Shown here: positions 17,776-26,332 of the stretch, piece after piece
How positions within the stretch are numbered: position 1 is the first letter of the stretch
Layout: the number at the start of each line of letters is the position of its first letter
From: Phenylobacterium sp.
Lineage (GTDB): Bacteria; Pseudomonadota; Alphaproteobacteria; Caulobacterales; Caulobacteraceae
Assembly: GCF_004799515.1 (NCBI RefSeq)
Contig: NZ_SSMX01000047.1
Span: 158,386 to 222,385 of the forward strand
Direction: 5' to 3'
Length of the DNA stretch: 64,000 nt
The notes under the pieces: model-generated
The model's database searches: none
What the model was told of the DNA's origin: nothing
Seen by the model: only the letters and a program-made list of their open reading frames with translations
Program-made: the position numbers and the translations under genes

Positions 17776-18204
17776 TCACATCTTCTGCGTGGCCAGCAGG
17801 ATCGAGGTCTCCGTGGAGGCGATGCCCTCGATCAGGCGGACCTGGTCGAGGGTGCGGCTGAACTCGGCCAGGGTCTCGGTGTCGAGCTCGGCCACCAGGT
17901 CCCAGCGGCCGTTGGTGGTGTGGACCTTGTCGACCTCCGGGAAGCCGCGCAGCGCCTGGACCACCGCCCCGGAGCGGCCGCCCTCGACCTCGATGCACAT
18001 GATGGCGCGCACGCGGGCGGCCTCCATCTCCGGGCGGGTGCGCACGGTGAAGGCCTGGATCGCGCCGCCCGGCGCCTGCATGCGGCGGATGCGGTTCTGC
18101 ACCGTGCCGCGCGAGACCTTCAGCCGGGCGGCCAGCGAGGCTACCGGCAGCCGCGAATCGACCCGCAGCAGGGCCAGCAGCTTGCGGTCAAGGTCATCGA
18201 GCAT
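17776..18204 (-). CDS. Lrp/AsnC family transcriptional regulator
   Basis: A 142-residue regulator. It has an N-terminal winged helix-turn-helix (MLDDLDRKLLALLRVDSRLP...LAARLKVSRGTVQNRIRRM) and a C-terminal AsnC/RAM ligand domain (PEVDKVHTTNGRWDLVAELD). The ATG at 18204 gives the canonical family start; the frame extends 14 codons upstream. It is divergent from an amidinotransferase-family gene and rocD, so it most likely controls arginine/ornithine catabolism in response to an amino acid. Two copies of CATATCGC, 21 bp apart, overlap its start. Confidence 0.9.
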   Translation of the reverse strand: MLDDLDRKLLALLRVDSRLPVASLAARLKVSRGTVQNRIRRMQAPGGAIQAFTVRTRPEMEAARVRAIMCIEVEGGRSGAVVQALRGFPEVDKVHTTNGRWDLVAELDTETLAEFSRTLDQVRLIEGIASTETSILLATQKM

Positions 18205-18230
18205 ATCGCAAATCCGACTGAACATATCGC
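18202..18230. promoter_or_regulatory. Putative Lrp-type operator: CATATCGC direct repeat
   Basis: CATATCGC occurs at 18202-18209 and again at 18223-18230, a spacing of 21 bp or two helical turns, so both copies face the same side of the DNA. The first overlaps the start codon of the Lrp/AsnC gene. Lrp-family octamers bind phased sites, so autoregulation is plausible. The assignment rests on spacing and position only. Confidence 0.35.
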
Positions 18231-18329
18231 CAGCACTGGACGCCAAATGTAGCAGCTTGGGCGCTATTCGCTAGCGCCAGCGCGGGCGATCCTGGGGTTC
18301 GGTTCGCCGCCCCCTGAAGGAGCCCTGCG

Positions 18330-19202
18330 ATGGACGCCCGCCCGCGCTTCCTGATGACCGATCCCTCGGCCTTCGAGGTGAGCTACCGCATCAACCCCTG
18401 GATGGACCCCGCCGCCTGGACCGCCGCCTGCGCCGACCGGGCGAAGGCCGCGTCCGCCGATCTGCGCCACGCGCTGCAGGACCTGGGCGCCCATGTCGAG
18501 ACCGTCGAGGCGGTGCGCGGCCTGCCGGACCTGGTGTTCCCGGCCAACGCCGCGGTGGTGCTGGACGGCAAGGTGCTGCTGGCCCGCTTCCGCCATCCGG
18601 AGCGGCAGGGCGAGGAGACGGTGTTCCGCGCGGTCTTCGCCCGGCTGAAGGCCCGCGGCCTGATCAGCGAGGTCGTCGACCTGCCCGAGGGCATGCTGCA
18701 GGAGGGCGCCGGCGACGCTATCTGGGACGCCCAGCGCGGCCACTTCTGGGCCGGCTTCGGCCCGCGCTCCAACCGCGCCTCGCTGGGGGTGATCCGCCGG
18801 ACCTTCGGCCAGGAGGTCGTGGGCCTGGAGCTGGTCTCCGACCGCTTCTACCACCTCGACACCTGCTTCTGCCCGCTGTCGGGCGGCCAGGTGCTCTATC
18901 ACCCCGAGGCCTTCACGCCCGACGCCCTGGCCGCGATCCGCGAGCGGGTGGCGCCGGCCGACCGCATCGAAGCGGATGCGGCCGAGGCCGCGGCCTTCTG
19001 CGTCAACGCCGTGAACCTGGCCGACACCCTGGTGATGGCCGAAGCGCCGGCGTCCCTGCGCGCCAAGCTCAAGGCGCAGGGCTATCGCCTCGTCGAGGTC
19101 GACCTCGCGCCCTTCATCCGCTCCGGCGGGGCGGCCTACTGCATGACGCTGCGCCTCGACCGCGCCAGCGCCGCGCGCCCCGTCATCCTCGCCGCCGAAT
19201 AG
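18330..19202 (+). CDS. Amidinotransferase/dimethylarginine dimethylaminohydrolase (DDAH) family protein
   Basis: A 290-residue member of the guanidine-modifying superfamily (DDAH, arginine deiminase, ArgZ N-domain). The N-terminal FLMTDPSAFEVSYRINPWM is the conserved substrate strand. FPANAAVVLDGKVLLARFRHPER, the catalytic His in FYHLDTCFCPL and the late catalytic Cys in SGGAAYCMTLRLDR complete the active site. It is followed 12 bases later by rocD and preceded by a divergent Lrp gene. From that context I infer that it converts arginine, or a methylated arginine, toward ornithine or citrulline. The exact reaction is undecided. Confidence 0.85.
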   Translation: MDARPRFLMTDPSAFEVSYRINPWMDPAAWTAACADRAKAASADLRHALQDLGAHVETVEAVRGLPDLVFPANAAVVLDGKVLLARFRHPERQGEETVFRAVFARLKARGLISEVVDLPEGMLQEGAGDAIWDAQRGHFWAGFGPRSNRASLGVIRRTFGQEVVGLELVSDRFYHLDTCFCPLSGGQVLYHPEAFTPDALAAIRERVAPADRIEADAAEAAAFCVNAVNLADTLVMAEAPASLRAKLKAQGYRLVEVDLAPFIRSGGAAYCMTLRLDRASAARPVILAAE

Positions 19203-19214
19203 GGGGAGAAGACC

Positions 19215-20435
19215 ATGAACGACATCGCCCTCGCCCGCTCGCAGTCCGCCGACCTGATCGCGCTCGAGGGCCGCTACGGCGCCAAGAACTACAAGCCGCT
19301 GGACGTGGTGCTGACCCGCGGCCAGGGGGTCCACGTCTGGGACGTGGACGGCAACCGCTACCTGGACTGCCTGTCGGCCTATTCGGCGGTGAACCAGGGC
19401 CACTGCCATCCGAAGATCCTTGAGGCCATGGTCGAGCAGGCCGGGCGTCTGACGCTCACCTCGCGGGCCTTCCGCAACGACCAGCTCGCGCCCTTCTACG
19501 AGGAGCTCTGCGCGCTCACCGGCAGCCATAAGGTCCTGCCGATGAACTCCGGCGCCGAGGCCGTGGAGAGCGCCGTCAAGGTCGCCCGCAAATGGGCCTA
19601 TGAGGTCAAGGGCGTCCCCACCGACCGGGCCGAGATCGTGGTCGCCGCCGACAACTTCCACGGCCGCACCGTGGCCATCGTGGGCTTCTCCACCGACCCG
19701 GTCTCGCGCGGCGGCTTCGGCCCCTTCGCGCCGGGGTTCCGGATCGTCCCCTACGGCGACGCCCAGGCCCTGGAGGCCGCCATCGGCCCCAACACCGCCG
19801 CCGTCCTGCTGGAGCCGATCCAGGGCGAGGCCGGCGTGATCGTGCCCCCGGCGGGCTATCTGAAGCGCGCCCGCGCGCTCTGCACCGAACGCCGGGCGAT
19901 CCTGATCCTTGACGAAATCCAGACGGGCCTCGGCCGCACCGGCAAGCTGCTGGCGGAGGAGCACGAGGGCGTCGAGGCGGACCTGACCCTGATCGGCAAG
20001 GCGCTCTCCGGCGGCTTCTATCCGGTGTCGGCGGTGCTCTCGAACTCCGAGGTCATGGATGTGCTGCATCCCGGGGAGCACGGCTCGACCTTCGGCGGCA
20101 ATCCGCTGGCCTGCGCCGTCGCCCGCGCGGCGTTGAGGGTGCTAGTCGAGGAGGGCATGGTCGAGAACGCCGCCCGGGTCGGCGACCGCCTGCAGGCCTC
20201 GCTCGCCGCGATCCGCGCCGACAGCGTCAGGCAGGTCCGCGGCCGCGGCCTGATGCTGGCCGTCGAGCTGCATCCCGAGGCCGGCGGCGCGCGGCGCGTC
20301 TGCGAAGCCCTGCAGGCCCGCGGCCTGCTCGCCAAGGAGACCCACGACCATACCATCCGCATCGCCCCGCCGCTGATCCTCACCGAGGCCCAGGCCGACT
20401 GGATCGCCGAGCAGTTCGCCGCGGTGCTGCGCTGA
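19215..20435 (+). CDS. rocD: Ornithine--oxo-acid transaminase
   Basis: A 406-residue class III PLP aminotransferase that converts ornithine plus 2-oxoglutarate to glutamate-5-semialdehyde and glutamate. Characteristic segments are [34 protein letters not shown], the PLP-phosphate Asp in [14 protein letters not shown], the Schiff-base Lys in [15 protein letters not shown] and [14 protein letters not shown]. The length and motifs match RocD rather than ArgD. It forms an operon with the upstream DDAH-family gene, with a GGGGGAGA ribosome site in the 12-bp gap. Confidence 0.93.
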   Translation: MNDIALARSQSADLIALEGRYGAKNYKPLDVVLTRGQGVHVWDVDGNRYLDCLSAYSAVNQGHCHPKILEAMVEQAGRLTLTSRAFRNDQLAPFYEELCALTGSHKVLPMNSGAEAVESAVKVARKWAYEVKGVPTDRAEIVVAADNFHGRTVAIVGFSTDPVSRGGFGPFAPGFRIVPYGDAQALEAAIGPNTAAVLLEPIQGEAGVIVPPAGYLKRARALCTERRAILILDEIQTGLGRTGKLLAEEHEGVEADLTLIGKALSGGFYPVSAVLSNSEVMDVLHPGEHGSTFGGNPLACAVARAALRVLVEEGMVENAARVGDRLQASLAAIRADSVRQVRGRGLMLAVELHPEAGGARRVCEALQARGLLAKETHDHTIRIAPPLILTEAQADWIAEQFAAVLR

Positions 20436-20722
20436 CAACGGCGTAGGACGCGCATTCAACCGACGGCGCGTTGGATACTCGGATCTAAAGGCCAGGAAGT
20501 TTTCCCGGCGTTTCTAGGGAAACTCTCTCAGAGAAACCTGCCAATTCCACCCGGAAGACCAGAGTCAGGAGCTTTGTTTCAATCTGGAAGCCAAGAAGTC
20601 GTCCTCGATCCTTGATCGACGGTAGCGGGTGACTGGAGAGTTGGTCTAATTCCTCCGACGGCTTTGTGCGCGACTTGCGCCCTGGCCCGTCAAACCGCCC
20701 AAGAGCGGCAAGGGGGAAGACG
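20436..20722. other. Intergenic region upstream of PQQ enzyme gene, less GC-rich
   Basis: This 287-bp gap is visibly poorer in G+C than its surroundings and has no convincing coding frame. It contains a small imperfect hairpin (AGTTTTCCC paired with GGGAAACT around 20500-20530). A GCAAGGGGGAA ribosome site lies near its end, upstream of the ATG at 20723. It probably holds the promoter of the quinohaemoprotein gene. I could not identify -35/-10 elements with confidence. Confidence 0.45.
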
Positions 20723-22648
20723 ATGTTCCAGGCGAACTATTTCGCGCGCGCCGCGGCCGGGGCCTTCGCCCTACTGAGCGGCGGCCTTGCGATCCTGTGG
20801 GCGCCCGCCGCCTTCGCCCAGGCGCCGGCCAACACGCCGGACCCCAACCACCCCGGAAAGGCGATCTTCGACCGCGCCTGCGCGGGCTGCCACGCCAACC
20901 CGGCCCCGGGCAGCCGGGCGGCGACCTTCAGCCAGATCACCGGCACGGCGCCGGCGCAGCTTCGGACGACCCTCACCGAGGGCGTGATGAAACCGATGGC
21001 GGCGAGCCTGTCGCCGGAGGACCTCACGTCCCTGATCGGCTACCTGACCTCCGGCCAGAGGGCGGTGAACGCCAACTGGACCGACGCGATGATGTGCGCC
21101 GCCGACAACCGGACGGTGGACGTGGCCAAGCCGGTCGCCTTCGGCGGCTTCGGCGTCGATCCGCACTCGACCCGCAACCTATCCGCCGCCAAGGCCGGGC
21201 TGAAGAAGTCCGACATGGCGCACCTGGAGATGGCCTGGGCCATCGGCTTCCCGCAGACCCAGAGCCTGGGAACCGGCGCCGTCGTGCTGGGCGACACGGT
21301 CTTCGTGAACGGGGCGGGCAAGCTCCTGGCGCTGGACGCCGCCAAGGGCTGCGCGCGCTGGGTCAAGGCGCTGAACTCGCGCAACACCCCGCAGATCGCC
21401 GACCTGGACGGCCGCAAGGTGCTGCTGCTCGCCAACGGCCGCCACGACCTCAGCATGGTGGACGCGAAGACCGGCGACACGGTCTGGACGGTGAACGCGC
21501 AACCGAGCCACGACGAGGGCATCGGCATCCGCGGCGGGGTGGTCGTCTACAAGGACAAGATCATCGTGCCCTATTCGGCCTCGGGCGTCGGCACGGGCCA
21601 GAACCCCGCCTTCGAGTGCTGCGCCTTCCACGGCGCGGTCGTCGCCCTGTCGCTCAAGGACGGCAAGAAGCTGTGGGAATACCACACGATGAAGGACGCC
21701 GAGTACACCGGCAAGCTGTCCAAGACCGGCGTCAAGCAGCGCGGCCCCTCGGGCGCCCCGATCTGGGCGCTGCCGACCATCGACGAGGCGCGCAACCGGG
21801 TGTTGGTGGGCACCGGCGAGAACACGTCCTTCCCGGCGACCGAGACCTCCGACGCCATCATCGCGCTGGACCTCGACACCGGGAAATCAGCCTGGGTGTT
21901 TCAGGCCGAGGCGCTCGACGTCTGGAACATGTCCTGCAACGACCGCGAGCTGCAGAAGAGCGGCCCGAACTGCCCGAACCTCTATGACAACGACAAGGGC
22001 CACGACTTCGACTTCGGCGCGACGCCGATCCTGACCAAGGGCGCCGGCGGCAAGGACATCATCTTCGACGGCCAGAAGTCGGGCGGCGTCTGGGTCATCG
22101 ATGCGGCCACCGGCAAGAAGCTGTGGGGCGACCGCATCGGCGAGGGTACGGCGCTGGGCGGCGTCCACTGGGGCGTGGCGGTCGACGGCCCCCTGGGCTT
22201 CGCGCCCATCGCCGATTCCATGTTCCTGCCGGAGGAGATGGCCACCCGGGCCAAGCCCGGCGTCTACGCCTACCGCCTGAGCGACGGGAAGCAGGTCTGG
22301 GCCCATCACGCGACGGCCGATTGCGCGCCGGCGCGGAAGGCGAACCTCGTGGCCTGCGACACCAAGTACGGCTTCTCGGCGGCGCCCCTGGTGGTCGACG
22401 GCGCCCTGATCGCCGCGACCCTCGACGGCAAGGTGGTGATCTTCGACGGCAAGACCGGCGCGGTGCTGAAGACCCTCGACACCGCCGGCCCGGTGAAGAC
22501 CGTCAACGGCGTCCCCGGCAAGGGCGGCTCCATCGACGCCCACGCCATCTCGGCGGGCGCCGGCATGGTCTTCGTCACCTCCGGCTATGGCTCCTTCAGC
22601 CAGACGCCGGGCAACGTCCTGATCGCGTTCAAGCCGGCGGGGAAATAG
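20723..22648 (+). CDS. PQQ-dependent quinohaemoprotein dehydrogenase with N-terminal cytochrome c
   Basis: A 641-residue exported enzyme. It has a signal peptide to about residue 33 (ending AFAQ), a cytochrome c domain with CAGCH at residues 53-57 and a Met-ligand region KPMAASLSPED, then a PQQ beta-propeller with repeated DG-(K/R)-KLWEY-type motifs. Vicinal cysteines (ECCAFHG) resemble the disulfide that stacks on PQQ. The order haem then PQQ domain matches polyvinyl-alcohol-dehydrogenase-like proteins rather than type II alcohol dehydrogenases, which carry haem C-terminally. It should pass electrons to periplasmic cytochromes. The substrate is unproven, and no pqq genes are in the window. 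Confidence 0.82.
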   Translation: MFQANYFARAAAGAFALLSGGLAILWAPAAFAQAPANTPDPNHPGKAIFDRACAGCHANPAPGSRAATFSQITGTAPAQLRTTLTEGVMKPMAASLSPEDLTSLIGYLTSGQRAVNANWTDAMMCAADNRTVDVAKPVAFGGFGVDPHSTRNLSAAKAGLKKSDMAHLEMAWAIGFPQTQSLGTGAVVLGDTVFVNGAGKLLALDAAKGCARWVKALNSRNTPQIADLDGRKVLLLANGRHDLSMVDAKTGDTVWTVNAQPSHDEGIGIRGGVVVYKDKIIVPYSASGVGTGQNPAFECCAFHGAVVALSLKDGKKLWEYHTMKDAEYTGKLSKTGVKQRGPSGAPIWALPTIDEARNRVLVGTGENTSFPATETSDAIIALDLDTGKSAWVFQAEALDVWNMSCNDRELQKSGPNCPNLYDNDKGHDFDFGATPILTKGAGGKDIIFDGQKSGGVWVIDAATGKKLWGDRIGEGTALGGVHWGVAVDGPLGFAPIADSMFLPEEMATRAKPGVYAYRLSDGKQVWAHHATADCAPARKANLVACDTKYGFSAAPLVVDGALIAATLDGKVVIFDGKTGAVLKTLDTAGPVKTVNGVPGKGGSIDAHAISAGAGMVFVTSGYGSFSQTPGNVLIAFKPAGK

Positions 22649-22658
22649 CCCCGCCGGC
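22633..22658. terminator. Hairpin between convergent PQQ genes
   Basis: A perfect 10-bp stem (GCCGGCGGGG / CCCCGCCGGC) with a six-base loop that includes the stop codon of the upstream gene. It lies 15 bases from the stop of the convergent gene. It has no T-run, so it may act as a bidirectional pause or mRNA 3' end rather than a classical terminator. Confidence 0.5.
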
Positions 22659-22672
22659 CCAGGCGCCGGACG

Positions 22673-24787
22673 CTACTTCGCCGCCACCGCGGTCGTCGCT
22701 GGCAGGGGCTCGCCCTTGCCCTGGGAGATCAGGAAGGCGCGCACGTCCTCGACGTCCTTGGCCGACAGGAACCTGGCGAAGCTGACCATGCCGTTGTGGG
22801 CGCGCACCCCCTGCATGACGACGGAGTTGAAGTCGTCGGGCGTGGTGATCATCGGCGAGCGCTTCAGGTCCGGCAGCCAGGAGCCCGTGGCGTTGGTCCC
22901 GTGGCAGACGCCGCAGTTGTCGTTGAAGACTACATAGCCGTGCGCCTTGTCGCCCGTCGTCGTGACCTGGCTGAGGTCGATGGTGGGCTGGGCCGGCAGG
23001 ATGAAGTCCTTGGCCTTCGCCGTGCCGCCGATCTTGAACACCAGCAGCCGCCCGGGCAGGCGCGGCCGGGTAGGCATGTAGGCCGGCGCGGAGATCTGGC
23101 CGCCGCCGCCCGCGCCCACCATCAGCGCCACATATTGCTCGCCGTTCAGCTCATAGGTCATGGGCGCGGCGATCACCCCGTTGCCGGTCTGGTAGGACCA
23201 GAGCTGTTTCCCGCTGGCGGCGTCGTAGGCGTAGAACTGGCCCTCGGCCGCGCCCTGGAAGACCAGGCCGCCGCCGGTCGACAGCACCCCGGCGTTCCAG
23301 AAGTAGGGATGCTCGACGCTCCAGACCGCCTTCTGGGCCACCGGGTCCCAGGCGATCAGATAGCCCTTGTAGGAGGCGGCCGCGGCCTTGGCCTGATCGG
23401 CCGTCATCGGGCCGGCGTTGGCCAGGGTGTTGATCCCCAGGTTCCAGGCCCCGGCCTTGTAGCCGAAGGTCTTGGCGCCCTGGTAGGCGAAGGGGTCCGA
23501 CTGGGCCGGGATGTAGACCAGGCCGGTCTTCGGGCTGAACGACATGGGATGCCAGTTGTGGCCGCCCAGCGGACCGGGCTGCTGCAGGTCGACGCTGCCG
23601 TTCTTGTAGCGCGCCTCGGGGTTCTCGACGGGCCGGCCGGTGGCGATGTCGATGCTCTTGGCCCAGGTCACCGGCACATAGTTCTTGGCCGACAGCAGCT
23701 TCCCGTTGGTGCGGTCCAGGACGTAGAAGAAGCCGTTCTTCGGCGCCTGCATCAGCACCTTCCTGACCTGGCCGTCGATCTTGAGGTCGGCCAGGATCAT
23801 CGGCTGCACGGCCGAATAGTCCCAGCTTTCGCCGGGGTTCACCTGGTAGTGCCAGACGTAGTCGCCGGTGTCGGCGTTGATCGCCACGATCGACGACAGG
23901 AAGAGGTTGTCGCCCTTGCCGCCGGACCGGTCTTCCTGGTTCCAGGGCGTGCCGTTGTCGACGCCGAAGTAGATCAGGTTGAGTGCGGGATCGTAGACGA
24001 TGGCGTCCCAGACCGTGCCGCCGCCGCCCACCGTCTTCCACTGGCCGTCGGGCCAGGTGGCCATGGCCTTTTCCTTCAGCGGCTTGTCGGAGGGTTCGCC
24101 GTCCGGCGTCCCGGTGGCGTTGGGCAGGGTGTAGAAGCGCCAGAGCTTCTTGCCGGTGGCGGCGTCGTAGGCGGCCAGGAAACCGCGCACGCCGTACTCG
24201 GCGCCGGACTCGCCGATCAGCACCTTGTCCTTCACCACCCGCGGCGCCTGGGTGATGGTGAAGGGTTGCTTGGGATCGCCGACCTGGGCCTGCCAGAGGA
24301 CGTGACCGTCCTTGGCGTCGAGCGCGATCAGCCGCGCGTCCATGGTGCCGACGTAGACGCGGCCCTTCCAGATGGCGACGCCGCGGTTGACCACGTCGCA
24401 GCAGGCGTCGAAGCCCTTGGCCCCATCGATCTTGGGATCGAAGGACCAGAGCTGCTTGCCGGTGGCGGCGTCGAAGGCGAACACCTTGGACCAGGCGGTG
24501 GTGGTGTAGAGTACGCCGTCGACCATCAGGGGCGTCGCCTCCTGACCGCGGTCGGTGTCGAACTGGGCGTACCAGGCCAGGCCGAGCTGGCCGACGTTGC
24601 CGGTGTTGACCTTGTCCAGCGGCGAGAAGCGCTGCTCGGAGTAGCCCTTGCCGTAGGACAGCCACTCGGTGTTGGTCGGGGCGTCCGCCGCCGCGATCCG
24701 GGCCCCGTCGACGTTGGCGACGGGCTTGCCGCAGGCCGCCACGGCCGCGGCCAGCGCAACGGCCAGCGCGAGCTTGATGATCCTCAT
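22673..24787 (-). CDS. PQQ-dependent type II quinohaemoprotein alcohol dehydrogenase
   Basis: A 704-residue periplasmic enzyme. The N-terminus carries a hydrophobic leader ending AAVAAC, a possible lipobox with Cys19. The PQQ propeller follows, with vicinal Cys in FDACCDVVNRGVAIW and tryptophan-docking repeats such as GKQLWSF. The C-terminal cytochrome c domain has CGVCHGTNATG and a later Met ligand in VRAHNGMVSF. The domain order is that of soluble type II quinohaemoprotein alcohol dehydrogenases. It oxidises alcohols and feeds electrons to the respiratory chain. It converges with a second, differently built PQQ enzyme. Confidence 0.9.
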   Translation of the reverse strand: MRIIKLALAVALAAAVAACGKPVANVDGARIAAADAPTNTEWLSYGKGYSEQRFSPLDKVNTGNVGQLGLAWYAQFDTDRGQEATPLMVDGVLYTTTAWSKVFAFDAATGKQLWSFDPKIDGAKGFDACCDVVNRGVAIWKGRVYVGTMDARLIALDAKDGHVLWQAQVGDPKQPFTITQAPRVVKDKVLIGESGAEYGVRGFLAAYDAATGKKLWRFYTLPNATGTPDGEPSDKPLKEKAMATWPDGQWKTVGGGGTVWDAIVYDPALNLIYFGVDNGTPWNQEDRSGGKGDNLFLSSIVAINADTGDYVWHYQVNPGESWDYSAVQPMILADLKIDGQVRKVLMQAPKNGFFYVLDRTNGKLLSAKNYVPVTWAKSIDIATGRPVENPEARYKNGSVDLQQPGPLGGHNWHPMSFSPKTGLVYIPAQSDPFAYQGAKTFGYKAGAWNLGINTLANAGPMTADQAKAAAASYKGYLIAWDPVAQKAVWSVEHPYFWNAGVLSTGGGLVFQGAAEGQFYAYDAASGKQLWSYQTGNGVIAAPMTYELNGEQYVALMVGAGGGGQISAPAYMPTRPRLPGRLLVFKIGGTAKAKDFILPAQPTIDLSQVTTTGDKAHGYVVFNDNCGVCHGTNATGSWLPDLKRSPMITTPDDFNSVVMQGVRAHNGMVSFARFLSAKDVEDVRAFLISQGKGEPLPATTAVAAK

Positions 24788-24875
24788 GAACGCCTCTCCC
24801 GAATGGCCGTAACCTCGGCCTTGGGAGGAACTATGCGCGGACTGCGGCCGCGGGCAAGCGGCGCACGCCGCCGGG

Positions 24876-24980
24876 CTAGCGCTTCTGGTTCGTGCTGAGC
24901 GAGATCACCTCGGGCGGCTTCGCTTTCGGCTGCTTCGGCTTGCGGACTTCCTTGTTGGACTTCTTCTGACCCTTGGCCAT
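24876..24980 (-). CDS. Very small basic protein (34 aa)
   Basis: A 34-residue Lys-rich protein beginning MAKGQKKSNKEVRKPKQPK and ending NQKR. The ATG at 24980 is preceded at the ideal distance by AGGAG. I recall similar short proteins with the MAKGQKKSN start being conserved in many Alphaproteobacteria, with no known function. With about 12 basic residues it may bind nucleic acid. A second tiny gene lies 13 bases upstream on the same strand, so the two probably share a transcript. Confidence 0.6.
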   Translation of the reverse strand: MAKGQKKSNKEVRKPKQPKAKPPEVISLSTNQKR

Positions 24981-24993
24981 GTCGGACTCCTGA

Positions 24994-25116
24994 TCAGCGG
25001 GTGCTGCGGCGATCGTTGAGCACCGGCGTGCGCGGCGCGCTGGCCGGCTTGCCGGAAGAGCGCGGATCGCTGAGGTCGCGCCGGTTCGGGGTCATCGTGC
25101 CTTGGTAGGTTTTCAT
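24994..25116 (-). CDS. Very small basic protein (40 aa)
   Basis: A 40-residue protein starting MKTYQGTMTPNRRDLSDPR and ending DDRRSTR-like (NDRRSTR), rich in Arg, Ser and Pro and probably disordered. The ATG at 25116 follows an AGGACGG ribosome site. It is the first gene of a two-gene run with the MAKGQKKSN protein. I do not recognise a domain. The codon usage is GC-rich like that of its neighbours, which supports it being real. Confidence 0.5.
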   Translation of the reverse strand: MKTYQGTMTPNRRDLSDPRSSGKPASAPRTPVLNDRRSTR

Positions 25117-25223
25117 GGCCGTCCTGCCTCTTGAGGCGGCGGGCCGACGCGAACGCGTGACCGGGCCGCGCGTCTGGGTTGGCGGCTATTTAGCACGCGG
25201 CCGGTCGCGCCGGGGGCTTTCTT

Positions 25224-26225
25224 TCAGGCGTCCGCCAACCGCGCGGCGATCATGTCGGCGGCGCGGTCGAGGTCGGCAGGGGCGATCTCGCCCAGGTCGA
25301 TGACCCCCAGGCTGGCGCGCGTCTCGCCGCGGCTGGAGCGGCGGTAGGCCGGGTCGTAGTGCAGCTCCATCAGCGCCAGCGCCAGCGCCTCGAAGGCGCC
25401 GGCGTCGGCAAGCTGGCCCCAGGCCTCCAGCCGCTTGCGTCCGGGCGGCGTCGGCAGGCGTCGCAGAGCCTCGTCGAGTGCGGGGCGGTCGCGGGAGATG
25501 TCGCTGTAGGTCCGCGCCAGGTAGCGCGCCCGGGCCTGCGGCGAGGCCGTGAGTTCGAAGCGGCCCGCCCTGGTCATGGCCTGCCAGAGCGCCGGCGGGG
25601 TCATCCGCTCGCCGATCTTGCTGGACTCCGCCTCGACGACCACGGGCCGCGCCGGATCGAGGCCATCGAGGATGGCCAGCAGACGGGATTCGAACAGCTT
25701 CTGCGGCGGCTGCGGCTGGCCGGCCAGCGCCCCGAACAGCGAGCCGCGATGGGCGGCCAGGCCCTCCAGGTCCACCACCTGCACGCCGCGCTCGGCCAGC
25801 CGGACCAGCACCTCGGTCTTGCCGGTGCCTGTCCCGCCGTCGATCAGCACGAGACGCAGCGGCAGCGCACCGTCATAGAGCCGCGCGGTGACGTGCCGCC
25901 GCCAGGTCTTGTAGCCGCCGGCCAGCAGGCCCGTTCGCCAGCCGACTTGCGACAGGATCGTCGCCATGGCGTTCGACCGCTGGCCCCCGCGCCAGCAGTA
26001 GACCAGCGGCCGGAACGAACCCTGCCGGTCGGCGAGCGCGGTCTCCAGGTGCCTGGCCACGTTGCGGGCGATGTAGGCCGCGCCGATCCGCCGGGCGCGG
26101 AAGCGGCTCTCCTGCACATAGATGGTCCCGACCTCGGCCCGCTCGGCGTCGGTGAGCACCGGCAGGTTCACCGCGCCCGGCGCGTGGTCCTCCGCGAACT
26201 CGCCCGGGCTGCGAACGTCGATCAC
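25224..26225 (-). CDS. mnmH: tRNA 2-selenouridine synthase MnmH
   Basis: MnmH (SelU) replaces the 2-thio group of wobble uridine in certain tRNAs with selenium, using selenophosphate. The 333-residue protein has an N-terminal rhodanese domain with the catalytic Cys at about residue 77 (YCWRGGQRS), then a P-loop domain (GGTGTGKT, residues 131-139) and the [14 protein letters not shown] block. The only in-frame common start is the GTG at 26225, yet upstream in-frame codons still read like family sequence ([13 protein letters not shown]). The real start may therefore be a rarer codon upstream, or the N-terminus may be altered. It is divergent from selD, its cofactor supplier. Confidence 0.88.
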   Translation of the reverse strand: MIDVRSPGEFAEDHAPGAVNLPVLTDAERAEVGTIYVQESRFRARRIGAAYIARNVARHLETALADRQGSFRPLVYCWRGGQRSNAMATILSQVGWRTGLLAGGYKTWRRHVTARLYDGALPLRLVLIDGGTGTGKTEVLVRLAERGVQVVDLEGLAAHRGSLFGALAGQPQPPQKLFESRLLAILDGLDPARPVVVEAESSKIGERMTPPALWQAMTRAGRFELTASPQARARYLARTYSDISRDRPALDEALRRLPTPPGRKRLEAWGQLADAGAFEALALALMELHYDPAYRRSSRGETRASLGVIDLGEIAPADLDRAADMIAARLADA

Positions 26226-26332
26226 CGCATCGAAGACCGCGAGGCTCTTCAGATCGGCCGTCTCAAGGATCTCGATGCCGGACAGGGAAATCGCCTTCGG
26301 TTCGGAACGTGGGCCGCGCTATCCTGCAGCCT

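Noticed and set aside
22796-24898. A 700-codon open frame opposite the type II quinohaemoprotein gene
   Set aside because: GC-rich third positions keep the antisense frame open. The minus-strand product has a complete PQQ and cytochrome c layout; the plus-strand product is low-complexity.
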